Source of the DNA: Anisakis pegreffii
Lineage: Eukaryota; Nematoda; Chromadorea; Rhabditida; Anisakidae
Length of the DNA: 64,000 nt
Assembly (NCBI GenBank): GCA_035041965.1
Contig: JAPYMA010000105.1
Location: forward strand, 172,943 to 236,942
Reading direction: 5' to 3'
Shown: positions 12,495 to 25,530 of the stretch, piece by piece
Layout of the letters: each line of letters starts with the position of its first letter
How positions within the stretch are numbered: position 1 is the first letter of the stretch
Notes under the pieces: model-generated
What the model was told of the DNA's origin: nothing
The model's database searches: none
Seen by the model: the letters and a program-made list of their open reading frames with translations, nothing else
Made by a program: the position numbers and the translations under genes

Positions 12495-15085
12495 ATGCGT
12501 GAAGATATCGGTTCAGGTGATGAGGTAATGCAAACTGACGATAATATGAATAGCGGTAATCAAGGTGGATCAGAGTCCAGTGAAGGATTTTTTGAAATCA
12601 AACAACGGTTTTTGTTGAATCGAAACGAAGAATCAGCAGTCGAACTACTCAAACATTTAACTGATCTAGACACTGGCAATATTGATCGGTAATTATCCAA
12701 TTGTTTTATTTTTCGTTCATAATCCATGCTTTCTGCTTCAGTTGTGATCAGTAATGCAAACTTAGTCGCATCATCATCACATCAGTGATGTAAAAATGCT
12801 CAATTTTAGAGATGTGTGGCCAGATGTGAAAGATTTGGTGAGATGCTTATTGGATACGATAACACTGGAGCATTTAATCAGAAAATATCAAATAATATTG
12901 TTGAATGCGATCAATAAGTGCTCAGAACATGTGATCGATCTGTTAGCTGACTATTTCAACAAGAACGATCGAGTTGTAGGGTTTTTTAAGGATCTTTCAT
13001 CGTCCGATATTGCTGTTATTATTGCATTCGCACGTCGAATCACCGATCCCATTTGTGCACAATCCATTGCCGAGGTTTGTTTCTTGAGGTTGCTAAGTCA
13101 TTCAGCTTCGACGAACAATTAATTGCAAGTTATCTTCTTTCGAATTCGGCACCAATGAACTCACTCAATTAAAGATTTTATGGAGATTTGCGCATTTGGA
13201 ATCAGTGCAGAACGAATTGAAAGCCGACTTAAATACTGAAGATGCAGAGGAACGATTTCGCATTCACCAGGTGTTCGTTTATTTTTGATGAGCCTTAATA
13301 TTATCACTATTGTTATTAGTAATTGTCATCAAATTTCAAACTATACTCAACTGAATGAATAAGTGATGAATGCTTCACTTCAGGTAACAGCAACGTACTT
13401 AAAAAAGCGGGATGATCCATCAAAAATCAACCGTTTAATCGAGGCATTGATATCAGAGGTCGATTCAGATGATATTTTATCAAAGTTGAATGCTGTTGAG
13501 CTTTTGGCTGACGCTGCTTCAAAGTATTTTTTTTTCTTTCGTCTTATTAATATTAATGTTTATCATCATTTTTTCTTTCACTTGTTGATCTTATCCCACC
13601 AACTATCCATTATTCAATTCCGCGCAAAGGCTATCCCACTTGCCAGGAATGTTTTATTGTCATCTGAATGATGAGTCAGGTTGAATAAATCCTCTGTTGA
13701 AAGGTTATTATCTTCAGTGAATCCTGAAATTTTAGTGACAATTCGACAGCATCATATTTGCTATCGATTGGTGTCGTAGATCGCCTTTATGTGTTACTTC
13801 AAAATGTCAAACTATCACCGGATTCGGGATTCATTTTTCCAGGTTGGCCATCTGATTGATTTGGCTTACCGCAACATCTAATATTCTTTTGATTTGTATT
13901 TATTGAAATAATTTTGTGACTTATTACATTAAATAACTGATTTGAAACTATTGTTGTGAATGTTTTTGTCTTCTCTCCCGGTGAGAAACGTAAGCGAATC
14001 AAGTTTTCAGCGATAATAAAATTCTTCGGCCATTTAGCAGTGAGAGATGTGGAATGTTTAAGGCAATACCCGCTATTCTTGGAATCTCTGTTCGATATGG
14101 TTTATCATTTTGATTTATTAGACCCATCCCAACGTCTTCTCACTTTTGACACGTTTGCTGTCATCACTCAATCCAATCAGTCTAAGATTTTCTTCAATTC
14201 CCTGGCTGGTTTGTTTCCCGCATCACTGTTTTGGTTTTTATTTTACCATTTCATTATGAATGTTTCGTCGTAATTACTGTTATCATTATTATTGCATTTA
14301 TTCTGTGATGATTGCAGATAAATATGATTTGAATAAAGCAATGAATGCATTTGGTGTGGCCATTTGCAGTGGTCCATTAGAATTACGAGTGCGACATATC
14401 GATGCACTTGCTATGATGATGCGACATTCTGATTCTGACAATGTATCTTCTTTCTTTCGGTTCTCTTTTCATTACATTCATTAAATGCGGTCCTATTTTA
14501 AGAATGAAGCAAGTGAAATAGCACATGGATGGTTCAAGGAGTTAGGTGAGCCATTTCCGACAGTCGTTCTATCATACGTATCGAAGCCTTTCCCAGAGAT
14601 CCGAATGGCAACACTGAAGCTGTTTAATGAGCTATTTTGTTATGGTTGGGCTATTAAAATATTCATGACTACTGCTGGGTTTGTTTTTACTATTCGATTC
14701 CAATCACTTGATTTGATTTGGTTCTCGATTTAGAAGTAACTCCAGATTTGCGATAACTGACAAGTTTCTTGAATGAGGTGTGTAATTATAAATCTTTTGA
14801 AATCATTGTTTCAGTGGGTAGATGATTAAGTGAAGTGCTGAAACTGTTTGCAGAGCTGCGATTAAGTGAAAAGACTGAAATTTCAGTTTTATGGAATGTA
14901 TGTTAAATCGAAATGTCGAAACGACTGCAGAAGGGAAACAAATGAAGTTTGGTGTGATTTGTCGTTTGATTGATCATGGATCGTCAGAGATTCCAGCAGA
15001 AGATTTAATGAAATTTAAGTTGTACCGTCGTGAAGGTGCTTTTCATATCGATCGACCACCGCAGATTGATATGCAAAATGATTGA
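12495..15085 (+). CDS. 26S proteasome assembly chaperone PSMD5 (S5b)-like
   Basis: Cytosolic/nuclear HEAT/ARM-repeat protein. PSMD5 binds RPT1/RPT2 and chaperones assembly of the 19S regulatory-particle base. Exons: 12495-12688, 12810-13074, 13106-13270, 13384-13523, 13630-13679, 13750-13842, 14011-14208, 14318-14442, 14503-14678, 14887-15085. Total 1605 bp, all phases consistent, 534 residues (human 504). Diagnostic stretches are IKFFGHLAVRD with YPLFLESLFDM (human PSMD5 has VKFFGNLAVMD), the helical pair around LELRVRHIDALAMM, FPEIRMATLKLFNEL, and the C-terminal KLYRREGAFHIDRPPQ, resembling the human LRTYLSEGPYYV end. The N-terminal 60 residues are acidic and not conserved. Two introns end in AAG. 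The exons at 13630 and 13750 needed the less obvious acceptor to avoid stops. There is no sign of decay. Confidence 0.85.
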
Positions 15086-15307
15086 TATATTTGTTGCAGT
15101 GTGGTGAAAGCACGTGATTATTTGTTCATAGTCAGTGATAATAGTCATTATATGGCTTTACGAAATATCCCTTGTTGATAATGCAAAATTATAAATGGAT
15201 TTGGTTCTACATCTGTGTTTCATTTTATCGCATTTTCATACAATTTCATCTAGACGAGTGTCATTTGGTTGAAATATGTAAATCTTTCTTTGATAAAACA
15301 AGCACAA

Positions 15308-16614
15308 TGAATGAATTTGTTACTAACGTTGCGGTGACGATGAATCGCAAGAAAATCATAGTTGAACGTTCGTACTATAGATACCGCTATTATGGGCCTT
15401 ACCGTTATGCGGTTATGTGATGCCATTCATCTCACCGTAACATTAGCAACAAATTCATTCACTGTGTTTGTTTTATCGGAGAAAGCTTTAATTCCAACCA
15501 ACCATGTGCTACTGGCAATGGCTCTTTTTGAATTACTCACTGGTCTATCATGATTTCCTTGGCTGCTCTATTACTGCACTTTTCATTGTAACAGTCAATT
15601 TGTTCCTTCACAAATTACCAATGATAACACAGGGCATTACCCCCCCCCGCCGCTCCCCCGGTATGCTCAGCTCACAAACCAAATTGATATTTCTTGTTCC
15701 CCCGACTCCTTCCATTCTGATGCACAAGTTATCACCAGTGTAGAAGTATACCCACACTTTGCAATAAGTATTTGGATCACCTCGGTGCTACACTCTTTAT
15801 CCATACTACAGTTTCAAAGAATATCAGCTCCTCGATAGCGTAATATGCTATGTAATACTGCAGAGCATCGGATAATCGCCTAATGTGATTATTTTATCAT
15901 AACCAGAAATCATTATCACTATATTGGTATTATAATCATTGCTTTATGCCTAAAAACACATCGAATTGCAAGGTTTTGAAACCGATCAAGAGGGTGGCCT
16001 ACCAGCATTCTAGTGTACAATGTTTCCAAATATGGCCTTTATATTACTGTACATTTTTCATACTGTTGCAATCTGATTAAGTGTTTACTTGACTATGCAA
16101 CGCTAAATCTATATTTGTGTTCCAACTCCATGGTTCCTTTACGATAAGGAGTAAACAGGTATTCATCTGTTTATTAGAATCAATATTATCATTCAGCATT
16201 CGGATATCCTTGCTGTCAAAGAACACTTTATCGAACCAGGAATGCTGAATGCACATACATGCACACCACAGAAATCATCTTACACTCGCTGTTAGTGATG
16301 ATTGCTAGTTTGAGCTAAACGGTACTGCTCACAGAATAATGTTTCAAGGCTGTCCATGCTCAAGCAGTGGGCATCGTGAAATTAGATTTGTTCGCTTATT
16401 GAATCTGCGCTCTTCGACACACAATCACTCGCAATTAACCATTGAAATGCTGGCTGGTGCTTCTGTTCATTCAGCATTCCACATACAGCCATACAACGTT
16501 CAACATGCGTTCCAGTTTTATTTCAATCTACACGATAATTTCGTTCGTAATTTAACTCATTCATATGTTATCAACATTCACTTCAAACCAAAAAATCTCA
16601 ATGACATGAAATGA
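15308..16614 (+). pseudogene. Broken GPCR-like remnant (DMSR/peptide-receptor type?)
   Basis: Frame A at about 15308-15420 encodes an N-terminal-like stretch ending YYGPYRYAVM and then a stop. The adjoining frame B (15362-15553) continues with a TM1-loop-TM2-like segment: LATNSFTVFVLSEKALIPTN then HVLLAMALFELLTGL. This resembles nematode myosuppressin/FMRFamide-type receptors (N..FTV.VL...L..PTN...L..A...LL). A third frame near 15747-15830 gives HFAISIWITSVLHSLSIL, like TM3 of that family, ending in a stop. A weaker open stretch follows at 16339-16614. The pieces are in order and on one strand but in incompatible frames without good splice sites. I read this as a decayed receptor gene; a poorly modelled live gene or a chance similarity remains possible. 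Confidence 0.35.
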
Positions 16615-19600
16615 GTCCGCTGAACTGTTCATTAATGCCCATACAATCGTTTGATGTTAATCGAGACGATGCCAATCAAAATGGCAAATACGAATCCAAA
16701 TTATTTTCAGGTGTGCTTGATTTCATGACAAGACTCTCAAAATGATCTGATTTGATCATCAAAAAAAATGAACTCGTTTCTTTATTTATTGAGATTCACT
16801 TTCAGATCGTACAATCATTTAGGTAAATGAGTTGTATTCTATCAGTACACTCATTCAGTCGTTAACAGTTTCATTTTCTTGTTAATTCCAAATGATTTGT
16901 TGGTTTTTGTTGCAAATATTATCGATGAATGAAACGAAATTCGTTTTAATTGAAATAGGTAAGTTTTTTGCGAACGTGTATATGAATCATTTCATGCTAT
17001 AATACCAAGTTCATTCTCATCTGTTCATTCAACATTTCTTGCTATCCATTCAGCCCCTAAATTCCACTCAAAAATCTATACAACCAACCAAACTCAGTCC
17101 ATATATCCATCCAATCGTCATGTGTGCTGTTCATTACCAAATCTAAATGAAGCTTTCATCCTTACCATTTTCATGTAATTTGATTACTTCGAACATGCAT
17201 CGATCAGTTTCGAACACTTATCAGAATCTATAAACTAATATGTTTGTTTAGAGAATTAATGTGATATAGATCTCTTTTGGTCACATCTTTGTAAGTTGTC
17301 CTTATGAGAACCTTTAAACCTTTCATTTGTCCTTTAATCAATCTGGTTTTAATTGCTGCTAGATCAGCTGAGTGTACGTGGTTGAAAACTTATTTAGATT
17401 CGTCAGATGTCGAAAGGTACGTTTAGTAAATGTTTTATCTACTGAAATGCTGAAACTCATCCCTGCGCACTTTTTTTTTCGAACTTTTTTCTCATGTGTG
17501 AGAAAAATGAAAGCAGAGTGAATTCTTCAAAATTGCAGAAGTTCAAATCATTCAAGATCAACTCAAACGAGCAGATAAATAATTTCGTTCCCTTAAACTC
17601 GTCACTCAAACATTCGCCACCTACTAATTTTTTTATCTTCAATACTCGAAATTCGACGAAAGTCGATTGGATTTGAGTCGACATTCAGTGTTGAAGTGTT
17701 ATTTCATATCGAATACTTCGTTGGTATTCATTCGAGTTAATTGATGCTTGATTGAATGGATATCAACAGTCGAGAACCAATTTCGAGAAGAGTCACTCGC
17801 TGGCGCATTAATTTGACATTATCGTCAAAGAATGTTTCGCAACTTGTATGCCAACAAATGGACACCTCCTTTGGGTACTATAAGCCAACAACTCGAGATT
17901 GATCACTGAAAACGTGACTTACAATTGCCTTCAGAATCTGTTTTCGACATCATTCTCAACCTAACATTTCGTACCGAACTGAACCACTTCTTCGGTATTC
18001 TTTCGATGAAATGTTGAAAATTATGTTCTCAAACTCAAATCGCCTCGTTCTGACTTTTCATTAACTGAAGGTTCAAGTTCGAGAAGTAATTGCTTGTTTG
18101 TGTGTGCAGTATGACCTCAGATTATATTCATCTCATTGGTAACGATCTTTCATTCGAATAAACAATCGAAAGCGCTCATTATCTTATTACTGAAATCATA
18201 TATTGATATTTATTGAGCATTACACTTACATATGCAACACCATGAAGGCAATAAATGATAATCCACTCAAACAATTCATTTCTATCATTGTGTTATTTAA
18301 ATTACTAGTTGTGACGTTCTATCGATCACCTGTCATCGAACGCCGGCATCAAGTATTCACAGAATGTGTCTTCAATTGAAGTTTTTTTTGTTGAAATTTT
18401 TGGATCATTTTAACGATCTTTTAATTTGCGATTCTTTCCAAAGTAACAAAATGATTACTGCATGCAGACTGCGGCTGGTGTAATGTAATCGATTATTATG
18501 CATATCTAATTTAATTGCAAATGCATATTCTTGCATACATATTTAAATAACTGTTTTAGTGTTTGTGATCGATCATTCAAGATGATCAATTGAGCAATAA
18601 TGAGAGGAATGCATGTATTCATCAATAATTCAGCTTAGAAATTCGCATCCACACTATGCATACAAACAACGTTGATTCACCAAAATAATCGTATTCTCGA
18701 TGCTAATTCTTCACTTATTATTGCTGAGTTACCTAATCAACCGTGCAGCAAGTGCTATGAAAACATTATAGAAAATTTCGTATGTGTCGCAGTAATAAAT
18801 GCTGAATGATCTGTCAGTGATAAAAGTTGGTTCCCAATAATACAGATATACAATGCAATATGCAGAGTCGAAATTAACAACTGAAATTTTACGCACCACC
18901 GGTAACTGACATAATAATAATAACCACTTCCGAACCGATCATGCACCTGATATAAATCATACGCATTTCGTCCTCAACTTCCTTAAGGACCGCCGCTGTT
19001 ATGTCTGATATTAAACACGATCACAATTCTTCTCAAATTAGTAGTACCAGTATTTTTTGAGATATTTTTGTGCGCAACATTGTCGGTTCAAATTGTTTGC
19101 ATTGGCAAATGAATGAGTCATTTTATGAAATCATCATCGAATAGGCACAAATAAATAAATAAACCAGTAAGCGGATAATCGAGTAACAAAATGCATTCAC
19201 TTATGTAAACGAGTCAACCAATAATGTCACACTTCAGCTGTATCATTTGCGCATCTAATTACTTCTTCTTCCTCATACCACACGCATCATTACACTCAAT
19301 CGCTTTTCGTTAGCTGAACGATGCCTAAGCAATCGCTTATAACGTGTCCCTTCATTGATATCTTGGAATTCACCTACCTTTCTTTGTGTGGAAAAGAACT
19401 TCCTAGAAGCCTTTTTCTGTGCAATCGAATGACCCTGGCAGTTGAATTGATAATAGCAGCAATTATAAAAGTGTTGTATTCATCATGAGAACTTTGTACC
19501 TACGTTACTTGATGCATTCAATCGTCGCTAGTCTGAAAATTTTCTTGAATAATGCATTTGAAAAATAATGATACCAACTAAGAGCAATGGGAAAAGAAAC

Positions 19601-22600
19601 GTGATTCGTTTCACTTATGATTTATCGTCAACCGTTGTGGTTTTCTTCAATATAAACGACCCGTTTGAATAAGCTTATGGGAGGATTCACATTGACCTGA
19701 TTGAAAAACTGAGGTGTATTCAATCGTTTTCAAAGAAAATCATCAGGAGTTTAATTCTTTGGTGCATCATTTCAAAACGATTCGAATTCATCCATTCATA
19801 TTTATAACTTTTATCGCCTCATTTTCGTACGATGAATTACATTTTAACTGTATCCTGCCATTCAAACTTCAAAACGAATAGAATGCTGCTATGGCCAAGT
19901 TTTTTGATATATCACCAATCGCTTCATCTTTAAATCATTTCTCTGCTTTTTTGAGCTGAAAAAACACTGCTTATGTGGTTTGATTATAATATCTGCTGAA
20001 GCTTTTTGTGTCAATAACTTCGAACTACAAAGATATTCATTCACCCATTTGCGAAAATAGGTATAAATCAATGAATAAACAAATGAGTACACGGGCTGTT
20101 TGCAAGGCACTATCGAAACAGGACTTCAAGTAGTTAATTTCGCACATTCACCGAATGAGTACCATTTAATGCCAACTACTCTCAAGCATATGTGAAGTTT
20201 GCGTTCAAACGTCGTCTTTTCGTTCAATTGTATGTGCGAAGATTCACGTTCATTGCAAAAGTAACAAGAATATTTGAATGTAACACGAATGACTACTATC
20301 TCTAAGCATATCTTGATTAATGTGACAAATGTCAATCCAGCTGAGCACATCAGTCCACTTCATCTCGAGCGATGTTCACGACGAAATCGCGAGTGCTGCT
20401 TCAGTCATGATGTAATCGAAGAACCTTCATAGTACTCCGAAATCATATTAGTTCTGCAAAAGCTGATTGAATAATGTGAGCAAAAACTTACAGATTTGAT
20501 TGGAAAATGAATATATTAAAAGAATGTTCGAAAGCTTTAAACTGAAGTGGCTTTTCGAGACTGCCCTTAATATACGCTTGCATTCTGCTCAAGTAACCAT
20601 AGTCTGAGACTGCTGCTAGTCGATGCTTTTGCCGACAATTTGATTTTGACTTTTTGATTCAGTATTTTTCATGAAGGTTCAACATCGACTTGTTGCATAC
20701 CAATGGTCATAAGAGTGCTCATTCGATATTCGTTATAATATGCCAAAATACTCACCATAAAATACAGCCGAGCATGTACTAGTATGCGAAATGAATGTGG
20801 GGGAGACTGTGATTAGGATAAATGTGCGATATTTGTGCCTGTATAATGCGATAACCTTTCAGTCATCTCGAAAACGCTTTAAAATCGCGAATCTGTTGAG
20901 TTAACTGCCATTTTTATTCTTCGAAATAATTTCCCATTTCACAAAGAGCATTCTAAAGACGTAACACCATTCAATTTGTTTAAACACTGAATTGTTCTGA
21001 TCCACTATGCCTGTCAAGGATTGCAACATATAATTTATTTGCTTCAAAAGAGCTCACAAATTGAATATTCATCTTAACTGCGAGCGAAACTCAGCAATTC
21101 ATTCATCACCGCATCCATCTAAAGGTTTTCATTTGATTCTACGATGACGGGAAGAGTACGACGAGTGGGGTGTTTTTGATGGATAACTCGAAAATGTGAT
21201 GATGTGATTTGCTGAAAGGAAGTGCTGCTGAACGTCAAAGCATTATTATGGTGAATTATTCATTTCCGTTATCAAGCAGTTTCGCATCTTCAAATTTGGA
21301 TTTATCAACTGAAACTACCCTTAAAATGGCATTTTCCTTATGCAATCTGCAGTCATCCGACAAACCATCGAGCTCTATAAATAAAGCTGCTCTACAAAAT
21401 GATGCTTTGTTTTCAGTAATATCGTTCAATCATAATGTTACCAAAGCATAATACTAACCTCCGATTTTGAAAGCATGCAACTGTCTTTATTTTACAATAA
21501 TTCATCAAACATGAATTATTGTAAAATAAAACTTATCGTAACATATTCATGTGATTTCGTGACTCGCGGTTGCATTATATACGCAAATGATATAGTCTAT
21601 ATTAAAATTTATAAAGAGATACAAACAAATAAATGCTCTTCTTATTCGATCACTTCCAGTAGTGAGCAATTGCAATCGAATTCCACCGTATAATTTTGCC
21701 ACCGTCATTTTTAGATTGACCTCTAAAGTTGGAAAAATCTAAAACATTGTTATAACATTTATTGAATTACTATCCATGGTATCCAGAAATGTCATTTTGA
21801 ATAAATATTTGCAAACGAATAATCAGAACGTAGGCCTTAATCAGTGAACAGCAACGACATGTACTCATTTCTTACAGTCGAATAAAAACATTCCGATGAG
21901 TTTGTCAAACGGATTACCATCTCAACTCATCGCATTCGCGTTTGAGCATTTCTATGCTGACAATGAGAACAATTCCAGAACGCTTTCATCCCAGAGCAGT
22001 GACGTACGTTTCTATTCCCTTCAAACTGTTCTATTCTGTCTATTCCTGTTTATTCCGAGGAATATAGAACAGAACATTCCCAAAAAAGGACGCGAAGAAC
22101 AGAATTGCGAAGGGGAGAGCGAAGGGCAGACCGAGTAGAGCAGTTTGCCAGAGTATGGAACAGAAACCTCACTACCCAACGATCATCGATCTACCCAATA
22201 GTTATCGATTCACCCACCCATCGCTCTTTGATGATTCTACTACCGTAACTTCATTGATCAAATTAAATTGTCCTTATTGCGAGCCTATGCGTTCAGTGCC
22301 GTTGCTATGAATTAACAAAAATCGCGACTGAACCTTCTTATCATTATCAAATACGATAAAATCACAGTGAAAGTAATGTCGCGCAATATGCACAACATAT
22401 ATTTATAAATATTCATCCTTAATCGGTGCTTCATTCAGATATGCATCGTTCAGATATGGCCGTATGATCTTCGTTGTGTGCATGCATTATGTTGATATTT
22501 TGATTTATTTATCTCATTGCAATGCTTCTTTGGAGCACTTGATGAGAAAGCTTTGAGTCGGAAGTGTGAAACTTGATTGATGTTGTTTCAGTTTGATCTT

Positions 22601-22943
22601 CGCAAGTGCAGTGTCGTCGTTTTGGTCGCGTGTGAATAGTCTCGAAAGGCACTCATTTATAAGCAGTCGAATCTCTTTACATGATTTCAGTCACGTATCA
22701 AAGCTTATGCTTTCTATCAAACTTTGTCGCATCAAATCTTGAAAGGAATGAACAATATCCAAACAATGATCTCACAACTGCACTCAGTTAGTCCCATACT
22801 TTTGCAAACTTTCAATAAATGAGTTGAGTCTGTATTATCATATTATCACTGATACCCTTCACTCAGCGCAGTTGATTTCTCTGATTTACCTCCATCATCG
22901 TCCATACTAACTTCAGTTATTAATTTGTGTCTGTTTAGGATTC
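16615..22943. other. Long gene-free stretch
   Basis: No reading frame longer than about 80 codons has a recognisable family or consistent splice partners. The region is AT-rich with simple-sequence patches. The one clear structural feature is the perfect hairpin at 21486-21530, listed separately. Regulatory sequence for neighbouring genes may be here but cannot be picked out by eye. Confidence 0.45.
21486..21530. repeat. Perfect 20-bp inverted repeat, 5-nt loop
   Basis: The left arm at 21486-21505 (TTTATTTTACAATAATTCAT) is followed by loop CAAAC and then the exact reverse complement at 21511-21530. There is no mismatch in 20 pairs, and pairing stops at both ends. It lies in a gene-free region. 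A tight perfect hairpin this short is unlike a metazoan pre-miRNA. A foldback remnant or palindromic repeat is more likely. Confidence 0.8.
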
Positions 22944-23485
22944 ATGCTTTATTCAATGCCATTCTTAACTAATAAAAGAATATTAGTCATTGTCCAACTC
23001 AAAGTCATAACAATTATACTATTTACAATAATCAATATTCAAAGTCATGATAAACTCATTCGAGTGCTTACGTAAACTTATTGTAAATCACTCCATCTCA
23101 ACTACTTACTGCCAATGCTTACCGCCTCAGTGCAAATATATTCATTTAGAGAATATGCCTGTATGTGAACATAAACAATTCAAACATCTGAACGTCACTT
23201 CTTTAACTGTTGCATCGAATCGGAGTATTCTAATTGTAAGTATTTTGCTAAGCAATTTTCACTGTTCTAGATGAAACTGCAAAATACTATCCTTTGCTAT
23301 CTTCGAGAATGTTCACCTTCGGTCGCTTTTGAAAGAGTTGATTCTCATTAATGTGATGATGCTCGACCAAGCATCCAACTTTCAAACATTTCAATTGAAC
23401 TCTCCATCTCCTTCAGTGAGGTATTTATCTGAGTATCCATCATTGTCCAATCTAACAACTATCCATAGCAACTATGTATAATTAG
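22944..23485 (+). other. Possible secreted/LRR-like exon fragments
   Basis: A frame starting at ATG 22944, five bases after a CTGTTTAG acceptor-like site, encodes a hydrophobic stretch (ILVIVQLKVITIILFTIINI) that could be a signal peptide, but it stops soon after. An overlapping frame from 23047 has a Cys cluster (YCQCLPPQC) and KHLNVTSLTVASN. A third frame gives LLKELILINVMML with leucine spacing like LRRs. I could not join these with valid splice sites. They may be decayed exons of an extracellular protein, or chance. Confidence 0.2.
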
Positions 23486-25500
23486 TTATGTCCACGAAAT
23501 GACTGTAATGTAAATGTGTACTTGGTTGTGAACAGAATACATTTCGTTGTTTACATTATAGATCACCGATCAGATTTATTGTTACGGATTTGGTGGATGA
23601 ATTGTTAATCCAAACTATAATAAACCTTTATTAGGATAGCATGCAATATCATCCAATAAGTGTATCAACTGAATATTTAATCGAATGTTTGCACGAATGT
23701 TTCACATCATTTCAACTATTTCATTGCTTAATGCTACTAAGCACTCGGCTGTTTGGGCACTATTGGTCTAATTTATATCGAGTACACCGAATTCATCGGA
23801 AAATATTTATTTTAGCAATTCAAAATAAGCTTATTCAATTGATAAAATGTTATCACTAACAAGCAGTCTTCATAAAGCAAATTTTCTTATAGAATATCTC
23901 CTTACAAATAATGAGAGTGGAATATTTTTTGCAGTTGCATTTATCTGATGATCCAACCATAAATAGAACCTCTTAACGAGCTTTTTCAGTTCATGAAGAT
24001 GGCAATAAGAATTCGGATGTGCGGCAATAGATTACAGAGTAATAACAGTAGCAGTAGTAATTGTTAGCATATTGAATAAATAACTACAGCAATAGATTTC
24101 AATGACAAGTATGATAGATGATAATAAATAATATAAATTGGCTTGACGTATAATAAATGGATCGCAACGTATAATCTTTCAATCCTCTAATCTTCCCTGT
24201 AATCTCTGATTACCATTATCCACACCAATTATATGCATAAGCACATTACTGCGCATACCTCATTATTATAAGCAAATCGCTGCCCATAACAAATCAAATA
24301 AAACACCCATAAATTCCAATTGAAGCCTCTTATTTTTACCATGCAATTTCATTTCATTTCATAAAGCCTCAAAATGAAATAATCACAGTCTATTGATTTC
24401 AGTACGAACAGATAAAATTTTCATGTTTGAATGTGTATTTAACTAACCGAATTTTCCCCAAAAGATCACAATAAAGCTCTTTTTTGTGAGATGATTGCAT
24501 GATGAGTGACACTCATTCTTTTTCGACCACTTTACCATTGCTCTCATTCTCTTGCGAATTTCTTATTGCTTTGCTGCTGATTGATTATGATTGCTTGCGT
24601 TTTATTTCATGTAATCTTTAAACATACCCGGAAAAAGATCCGTGATAATTGTATAAATTAGATTCAGATAAACAATTGATCACTTCTTACACCAGATTCA
24701 TGACATGGAGAAGTATTCGTTCTCATCGAAAAAGCTATACTCCCAATTCAACATTCATAAACGTAAAAATCATATTTCGATTTCACAAGCGAATAAAAAC
24801 GACACTCCCAAAAATGGGATTCTTTCATAGACTCGAGTTCAGTTCTTGGTCAAGCCTTGACCGTCGTAGTCGAACTCATGATTTGGGCAAGGTTTGCTTA
24901 GGCTCAGTTCATGCATCGAATTTTGATAAGCGCAACTATCTTTATTCGACGACGTCGTACTTCAAGCTGGTAGATTATGCATGAAACGTTATCAGATGAA
25001 TGCTGCTCTTGAACGACGACCTGCATACTGCTATTTACACGAAAAAATATCTGCATTATTTGACTGTGAGTGGTGTGCATTGTCTAATGCGATTGAAATG
25101 TTATGCGCTGTTTTTGAATGATTCAAGCTCGAGCAAACCATGGTTAACTAACTCTGAGCCTGACTATAAGATCAAGCTTGAGTACAGTTGAATACCATCA
25201 AAGTTAAATACAAGGATAGGATGTGTCGTTGTTCAGGAGGGACACTTTTAACCAAGTTCGAATATTATAATTTTTGATTGTTATCATCTAAATTATTACA
25301 GACTCGCTATACAAGACCAAGTATCTTATGAAAAGATTTTATTCAGCTCATTATACATCGTTGAACCAATTTGAGAATTACGTTCGATTGATATGCGCCG
25401 TGTAGTTGAGAACTGTAAAAAATGTGTGATGCTTTAAAATGGTTGCATGATGTGTTGATGATGAAATGCTTGCATGAGCCTTTCATTTCCTCTAATTACA
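23486..25500. other. Gene-poor stretch upstream of a membrane protein gene
   Basis: Open frames at 24649-24984 and 25000-25191 are present but have no recognisable family. Some candidate splice donors (for example after 24891) do not phase with the next gene. Earlier exons or a promoter of the 25531 gene may lie here. Confidence 0.3.
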
Positions 25501-25530
25501 GATGAATTAGCTGAATTTCAACTCGAAGTG

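Noticed and set aside
13799..14002. Minus-strand frame in the PSMD5 region
   Set aside because: It covers exon 6 and the following intron of a well-supported plus-strand gene.
15640..15660. C-rich run as a G-quadruplex or i-motif regulator
   Set aside because: A single short C run between decayed receptor pieces; not enough separate tracts to support a defined structure.
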